Position numbers and translations under genes: made by a program
Part shown: in pieces, positions 58,155 through 64,000 of the stretch
Layout of the letters: every line of letters starts with the position of its first letter
Position numbering within the stretch: the first letter of the stretch is position 1
Notes under the pieces: model-generated
Told to the model about the DNA's origin: nothing
Databases searched by the model: none
What the model saw: only the letters and a program-made list of their open reading frames with translations
Origin: Tragulus kanchil
Lineage: Eukaryota; Chordata; Mammalia; Artiodactyla; Tragulidae
Length of the DNA stretch: 64,000 bases
Direction: 5' to 3'
Assembly (NCBI GenBank): GCA_022376925.1
Contig: JAIOJX010000026.1
Span: forward strand, 255,127,330-255,191,329

Positions 58155-59491
58155 ATAAGAAATAGCGTCCATAGCACAGTGCCTCACACATAGTAGGATT
58201 GACTGAATGAAAATCAGACTATTCTCTCATTTCCAGTAGAGTATCTGGAATATTCAGTTTGTTGGACAAATTCAGTCTTGCAGTATTTAATTTGGTGTTT
58301 GAAACTGTGGGTGTTTCTTAAATCTGAACATTTTCCCAACATTGGAATGGGCTTCCTAAATACTTAATTCATATGTTCCTTTTCTAATAAATGATGGCTA
58401 GAATCATGACTATTGGGTTAGTGGCCAAGGATATCTGTAAAAAGGAGTAATATCGACACCTTTAAACTCTAATATTAGAGTATTTGGGAGTGGGAATTCA
58501 TATCCTTTGCCTCATTGGTCAGATGCCATTATTTTTAAACTGTCAAAGAAAGAGCATTTTTGTTATTTCTTGACTTTGTCAAATTCAACTAAATAGTTTT
58601 GGATTGATAGATTGGCCAGATCTACAGAATATGCTTTAGTTGTTCAGAACGTTTGCACAATTTCCAAAAGATAGAAGTACAAAGGGATAAAAATAAGTAA
58701 AAGATATAAACAGTGCTATGTTATTTTTACCCATGTGAAAAACAGTTTTTGAAATATTAATATTAAGCTAGTAATGTTATCACAAATATAATATTAACTT
58801 TCAGGATATATTTCTGATCTTAGTGCCTACCTAAAGTTCAGAACTGAAAAGAGTTGAGGTCTAAACCAGAAACCATATTTACCAGAACTGAAAAAGTATT
58901 TTCTTCAGACTAGTGTTGGCAGTAATCTTTAGAATCCAGTGTCTTCTTCAAATACAAATACTATTAGATTGCTTCTTTTCTAAGACAAACATTGCATTAA
59001 TGTGCATGTCTTAACCCCCAGGGCTTAAAATAGCAAAAGGAAGTAGGAACTGAAAAGACATTGAATGCATGCTGACTTGTATACTTGGGGGATTAATAAA
59101 AATGGAGGTCAGCAAGAGTCCCAGGATGCAGGACAGTTCAAGGAAGGAAGCATACCATGGTGGTTGTAATCTTTTCCTATGGCCACAGCATGAGCAGCTG
59201 GAGAGAAAGGTGGCCCTTGTGTTTAGTGCTTTCTGTAATTCCTCTCTGACGGTATGGCTGGCTTGTGGCCAATCACTGCTTTTTATCTCATTCATCAGAG
59301 AGGAAAATTCCACCTTAATAATGCTGGGTATGATAAGAAATAGCGTCCATAGCACAGTGCCTCACACATAGTAGGATTGACTGAATGAAAATCAGACTAT
59401 TCTCTCATTTCCAGTAGAGTATCTGGAATATTCAGTTTGTTGGACAAATTCAGTCTTGCAGTATTTAATTTGGTGTTTGAAACTGTGGGTG
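57137..59491 (+). repeat. tandem duplication 18, period 1177-1178
   Basis: Copy 1 is 57137-58313 and copy 2 is 58314-59491. One extra T in copy 2 near 59281 and one G/T change close to the junction (acatttgccc against acattttccc). Confidence 0.95.
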
Positions 59492-59785
59492 TCAAATTGT
59501 TCTAATAAACTCTTACTGGATTTCTAAATAAGAACAGACTAAATAGGAATGCCTTTTTAATCATCTGGGATCCAAGGGAACTTGATGATAGTGGGAAGAG
59601 CTCTGAACTTGGAGACATATGAAGGATACCTGGGAGTATTTGTAGTTACTTCCTCTTCTAGTCTCCACTAAGGACATAGCAGAATCTCCAAGGCAGACAT
59701 GTTGAAAAAAAGCTGCTCATGCAATTTGGATTTCCTCTTCCCTGCTTTCTGCTCCCTTTACCTCCTGACTTTGAAAATAATGGAA
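59492..59785. other. unrecognised sequence
   Basis: Nothing recognised before the 5S pseudogene. Confidence 0.5.
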
Positions 59786-59866
59786 GTTGATCTCCAAAGT
59801 ACTAACCCTGCTTAGCTTTTGAGATCAGATGAGATTGGGCACATTCAGAGTAGTATGGCCATAGAC
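59786..59866 (-). pseudogene. 5S rRNA pseudogene, partial with internal deletion
   Basis: The minus strand matches the 5' two thirds of 5S rRNA. Plus-strand landmarks are gatctccaaagtactaaccc, tgcttagcttttgagatcag, atgagattgggc and tagtatggccatagac. About ten bases (the ggcccgaccc region) are missing after actaacc, and the 3' third of the gene is absent. Repeated at 60911-60991. Confidence 0.9.
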
Positions 59867-60303
59867 AAGCCAGCTGTTAAATATGATGGTTTTGGTAGTA
59901 AAAATTCTACTACTTAGTGACAATTTTGTTCTCAGAAGTTATCAAAACTTATCTCCTTCAGAAAAACTTGTTTAGTATGTGGATGTATTCTCTCAGGTTA
60001 TGAACCTTAATTTTAATACCTGAAGTCATAAGACAGAGATAGTGGATTAAATGAAGATCACTTTCTCTTTCTCCACTTTGTTTTTGCTAGGCTAGCACTC
60101 AACCTTTTGAGACTTTTAGAGGCACAGACTTTCATGGTCATTAGAATTAGAATATCTGCTGTCAAAACTCTGAGTAGGTCTTATTATGCTGGTAGAAATA
60201 GTAGTTCTATTATATGAAAGCACTTTAAGAAATGATTGTTTCAGCAAAATACCCATATGGCTTAATAATATTCATTGTAGGAAAACATTGATTAAAAGTA
60301 AGT
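59867..60303. other. unrecognised sequence
   Basis: Nothing recognised between the 5S pseudogene and the plus-strand SINE. Repeated at 60992-61428. Confidence 0.5.
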
Positions 60304-60461
60304 CAAGGGGTTCCCTGGCGGTCCAGTGGGTGACACCGCCTTGCAATGCAAGGCGCTGGTTCGATCCTGGCCTGCGAAGATCCCACTTGCTGCGGAGTGG
60401 CTGGACCGATGTGTCCAATTACTGAGCAGGAGCTCTGGAGTGCATGCGCCCAGAGCCGGTG
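60304..60461 (+). mobile_element. CHR-2-like SINE, cut by junction
   Basis: First, incomplete copy of 61429-61754. The head carries small deletions (gcaaggcgctgg against gcaaggggcgctgg), and the body stops at the scrambled junction. Confidence 0.88.
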
Positions 60462-60910
60462 ATTCCACCTATTGCGGTAGAAAATCAAAAAAGGTAGGAT
60501 TGACTGAATGAAAATCAGACTATTCTCTCATTTCCAGTAGAGTATCTGGAATATTCAGTTTGTTGGACAAATTCAGTCTTGCAGTATTTAATTTGGTGTT
60601 TGAAACTGTGGGTGTCAAATTGTTCTAATAAACTCTTACTGGATTTCTAAATAAGAACAGACTAAATAGGAATGCCTTTTTAATCATCTGGGATCCAAGG
60701 GAACTTGATGATAGTGGGAAGAGCTCTGAACTTGGAGACATATGAAGGATACCTGGGAGTATTTGTAGTTACTTCCTCTTCTAGTCTCCACTAAGGACAT
60801 AGCAGAATCTCCAAGGCAGACATGTTGAAAAAAAGCTGCTCATGCAATTTGGATTTCCTCTTCCCTGCTTTCTGCTCCCTTTACCTCCTGACTTTGAAAA
60901 TAATGGAGAA

Positions 60911-60991
60911 GTTGATCTCCAAAGTACTAACCCTGCTTAGCTTTTGAGATCAGATGAGATTGGGCACATTCAGAGTAGTATGGCCATAGAC
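60911..60991 (-). pseudogene. 5S rRNA pseudogene, duplicate copy
   Basis: Copy of 59786-59866 through duplication 19. The flank differs by two bases (aatggagaagttg against aatggaagttg). Confidence 0.9.
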
Positions 60992-61428
60992 AAGCCAGCT
61001 GTTAAATATGATGGTTTTGGTAGTAAAAATTCTACTACTTAGTGACAATTTTGTTCTCAGAAGTTATCAAAACTTATCTCCTTCAGAAAAACTTGTTTAG
61101 TATGTGGATGTATTCTCTCAGGTTATGAACCTTAATTTTAATACCTGAAGTCATAAGACAGAGATAGTGGATTAAATGAAGATCACTTTCTCTTTCTCCA
61201 CTTTGTTTTTGCTAGGCTAGCACTCAACCTTTTGAGACTTTTAGAGGCACAGACTTTCATGGTCATTAGAATTAGAATATCTGCTGTCAAAACTCTGAGT
61301 AGGTCTTATTATGCTGGTAGAAATAGTAGTTCTATTATATGAAAGCACTTTAAGAAATGATTGTTTCAGCAAAATACCCATATGGCTTAATAATATTCAT
61401 TGTAGGAAAACATTGATTAAAAGTAAGT

Positions 61429-61754
61429 CAAGGGGTTCCCTGGCGGTCCAGTGGGTGACACCGCCTTGCAATGCAAGGGGCGCTGGTTCGATCCCTGGCC
61501 TGCGAAGATGCCACTTGCTGCGGAGTGGCTGGACCGATGTGTCCAATTACTGAGCAGGAGCTCTGGAGTGCATGCGCCCAGAGCCGGTGCTCTGAGACAA
61601 CAGAGGCCACTGCGATGGGAGGTTCACATGGGCCAAAGAACAAAGATGGATGAAAAATAGACAAATGAAAGACCAATAGAAGCGGCCTGCCCGCCCCGCC
61701 TCCCTCCTTCCCCCCTCCCCCAAAATAAATAAATAAATAAATGTTTAAAAAGAA
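61429..61754 (+). mobile_element. CHR-2-like SINE, subfamily A, plus strand, full length
   Basis: Shows the element in sense order: head ggttccctggcggtccagtg with A-box-like word, B box ggttcgatccc at 61486-61496, body (gtgtccaattactgagcagg, gctctggagtgcatgcgccc, acaaagatggatgaaaa, gaccaatagaagcggcc), C-rich segment 61686-61725, then (aaat)n tail. Flanked by aaaagtaagt at 61419-61428 and 61755-61764. It lacks the usual aagga after gtgggt. Confidence 0.94.
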
Positions 61755-61997
61755 AAAAGTAAGTTAAAATGCTGTATTATTTTTTATCTTGGAATAAAGA
61801 GTTCAGACTTTTTCCTAGTTACATGTACATTCGTTTTGAACAAATACAACCTGGTGACTTAGGTTTTCCTAATGAGGTAGAAATAATCTTTCTAAAGAGA
61901 AGTTATTTTTCTTCTAATCAGTTGTGTGTGATTATCTATTATGGTCATTTGAGTGCGAAGGGAGCTTTTTGTTCATCAGTCCATGGTAGAAAGTCAG

Positions 61998-62300
61998 ATT
62001 CAGAACTTATGGTTGCTGGGGTGGGGGTCGAGTAGGGGGAAAGGTAGGGAAAAGGGTAGTTAGGGAGTTTGGGTAGGCATGTACACATTGCTGTATTTAA
62101 AATTGATAACCAACAAGAACCTACTGTATAGCACATGTAACTCTGGTCAATGTCATGTGATAGCCTGGATGAGAGGGGATTTGGGGGAGAATGGATACAT
62201 GTATATGTATGACTGAGCCCCTTCACTGTTCACCTGAAACTGTGACGACATTATTTGTTAATCTGCTAAACCCAATACAAAACAAAAAATATTAAAAAAA
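61998..62300 (+). mobile_element. ruminant L1 3' end with clean 10-bp TSD
   Basis: Sense 3'UTR of a ruminant L1 (gtttgggtaggcatgtacac, accaacaagaacctactgta, gagaatggatacatgtatat, ctgaaactgtgacgacatta) with A-rich tail. Perfect agaaagtcag at 61988-61997 and 62301-62310. 5'-truncated to about 300 bases. Confidence 0.93.
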
Positions 62301-62484
62301 AGAAAGTCAGGGAGGAGTCAGGAGTCAGGGATATACATATGACTAATCTGGGATTATATGTATATGTAAACACAAAACTCTATAAAAGCAAAAAGTAAAA
62401 CAAAAAAAAATCATGAACAAAATCATCAAACTTACAAAATTCTGCATATCTTTTTAAGTTGCTTCATTGAATAAAAACTGTATT

Positions 62485-62512
62485 ACACACACACACGCAC
62501 ACACACACACAG
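62485..62512 (+). repeat. (AC)n microsatellite
   Basis: AC run with one GC interruption, just left of the start of duplication 20. Confidence 0.93.
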
Positions 62513-64000
62513 AAAGTCAAGTTCAAATTAGTAAATTCCTAATCAGACATCTTATTATTTAAATCCTCAGTTTCATCTCAATGTGCTGTACACAAAGTTG
62601 CCACTCAAATATTTTAATCATTATGGTTTAAGAATAAAGTATTTTCTTATCATAAAATAATAAAAGTTTATAAGGAATTGTATTAAGAAACAAATAGATA
62701 TAAATTATCTGTAATTCCATCTGTGATGAGCATTGTGGAAAATCTTTGTGTGTTGGAGAAGATAATTTAATATTTAATCATGAAGGAATTTTAACATCTG
62801 GTGAGATTTTTCTTATTTAAAATAATTTATCTTAATAATTTTGTCATTATCTTTTAACTTTTCTTCACTTGTCACCACCATACTCTTCATCTGAGGCCCA
62901 GTGTTACATGACTTCATTACCTTAGGAAATAGTACAACACTCAGAAAACATTAATAACTACTTTTCCTACAGAAGAGCTTCTTGAACAGACTTTTTTTTC
63001 TCCCATGTATTAGTTGGAGCATTCTCCACCTCTTTTTTTTTGAGACTTGTGAAGCAAAAGGGTATGTTCGTGGGTTACTTTTGTTTAGAGTCATTTCTTT
63101 TCAAAGTTCTTTAGTTTCTTGATCATTACTACTCTCAAAATACATGGGGAGGGTAAGAGGAGGGGTCTCAAGAGGAAGAGGGCATATGTATACCTGTAGC
63201 TGATTTGTGAGGCAGAGGTTAACGCAATATTGTAGAGCAATTGTCATCCAGTAATTGTATTTTGTTCTATAGTTCTCAATATTGTATAATTATGATCTTT
63301 GATAATTATTACGCAAAAATACATTCTTTCCATGTTTTTTTGTTGGGAAATAATAGAAAGATAGATTTTATTTGTAATAGTGTGTGACTTATCTAAGTTT
63401 CTCACAATTAAAATATTGAAAGTATCTGTCTGCCTAATTCTTTTTAAGTCAGCAATGACCTGAAGTGCTGACTATTTTTTTTAGTTAGTGCCTTATTCAG
63501 TTTCTCTAATACATGGCGATTTTAATGTCGTCTTATCTGTTTTTAACAACCCCAGGTGTTCAGAGCAGAATACTGAATACCTTACTAACATCATCTTGTT
63601 TGAATTTTGTCTCCTATGGGTTTCTGGGAAGAAAGTGAAGTTCAAATTAGTAAATTCCTAATCAGACATCTTATTATTTAAATCCTCAGTTTCATCTCAA
63701 TGTGCTGTACACAAAGTTGCCACTCAAATATTTTAATCATTATGGTTTAAGAATAAAGTATTTTCTTATCATAAAATAATAAAAGTTTATAAGGAATTGT
63801 ATTAAGAAACAAATAGATATAAATTATCTGTAATTCCATCTGTGATGAGCATTGTGGAAAATCTTTGTGTGTTGGAGAAGATAATTTAATATTTAATCAT
63901 GAAGGAATTTTAACATCTGGTGAGATTTTTCTTATTTAAAATAATTTATCTTAATAATTTTGTCATTATCTTTTAACTTTTCTTCACTTGTCACCACCAT
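62511..64000 (+). repeat. tandem duplication 20, period 1119, runs off the window
   Basis: Copy 1 starts at 62511 and copy 2 at 63630. Copy 2 continues to the window end at 64000, matching copy 1 up to 62881. Confidence 0.94.

Larger units (their letters stand above)
59371..61589 (+). repeat. tandem duplication 19, period 1123-1128
   Basis: Copy 1 is 59371 to about 60461 and copy 2 is 60494-61589. Between them, 60462-60493 is scrambled sequence (gattccacctattgcggtag) where copy 2 has the rest of the SINE. Bases 59371-59491 occur three times (58194, 59371, 60494). Confidence 0.94.
62311..64000. other. unrecognised AT-rich sequence
   Basis: No gene or classifiable repeat apart from the AC run at 62485-62512 and duplication 20. 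Confidence 0.5.

Noticed and set aside
61433..61500. A tRNA gene, because A-box and B-box-like words are present
   Set aside because: The sequence is the tRNA-derived head of a SINE: acceptor and anticodon stems do not pair, and a SINE body and tail follow.
1954..64000. A CRISPR-like or satellite array, suggested by the regular period
   Set aside because: Each block is duplicated only once or twice and different blocks share no sequence. There is no repeated unit across the window.

Overview
This is mammalian, AT-rich, gene-poor nuclear DNA from a ruminant artiodactyl. The call rests on interspersed repeats: Bov-tA/Bov-A SINEs (tRNA-Glu head, Bov-A body, 3' end with GACTGAGCGACTGAAC-like words), two BovB LINEs, ruminant L1 3' ends, and CHR-type tRNA-derived SINEs, over older mammalian L1, L2, MIR and Tigger remains. 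One SINE family here looks like a young CHR-2 derivative that I do not recognise from cattle or sheep. A non-pecoran ruminant such as a chevrotain is therefore possible, but that is only inference.

I find no complete protein-coding gene, tRNA gene, CRISPR array or operon. The longest open frames lie in SINEs, LINEs or simple repeats, or match nothing I know. The only candidate exon is 67 bases (8998-9064, repeated at 10183-10249). Two old 5S rRNA pseudogenes are present on the minus strand, each seen twice.

The dominant structure is 20 head-to-tail direct duplications with nearly constant periods (1047-1188 bases) and near-identical copies. Second copies begin at 3072, 5120, 6993, 9253, 12397, 16758, 18544, 21788, 25176, 29441, 33896, 35877, 39253, 41427, 44431, 50723, 54987, 58314, 60494 and 63630. 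Breakpoints ignore repeat boundaries, first copies often end in degraded or scrambled bases, and six stretches occur three times. The simplest reading is an assembly built from contigs or reads of about 3-7 kb whose ends overlap by about 1.1 kb and were joined without merging. Collapsing them leaves roughly 42 kb of real locus.

Layout. 1-4189: L1 (-) cut by a CHR-2-like SINE and Bov-A/Bov-tA. 4190-10438: mostly unrecognised sequence with one CHR-2-like SINE and the candidate exon. 10440-13500: ancient L1 (+), a MIR and a 5S pseudogene. 14200-20100: a CHR-2-like SINE, old L1 (-), and a nest of L1 containing Tigger containing Bov-tA. 20100-28235: a long L1 (-) interrupted by a 4-kb BovB (+), a CHR-2 SINE and a CHR-2-like SINE. 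28236-31300: a second BovB 3' fragment. 31490-36950: Bov-tA, MIR and two old L1 (-) stretches. 37000-40400: ruminant L1 3' end, compound microsatellite, composite Bov-tA and CHR SINE. 40400-46850: unrecognised sequence, a CHR-2-like SINE and L2. 46850-53500: CHR-2-like SINEs, MIRs, Bov-tA and L2. 53510-56050: L1 (+) with an AC repeat. 56100-64000: mostly unrecognised, with a 5S pseudogene, the only plus-strand CHR-2-like SINE and a ruminant L1 with clean target-site duplications.
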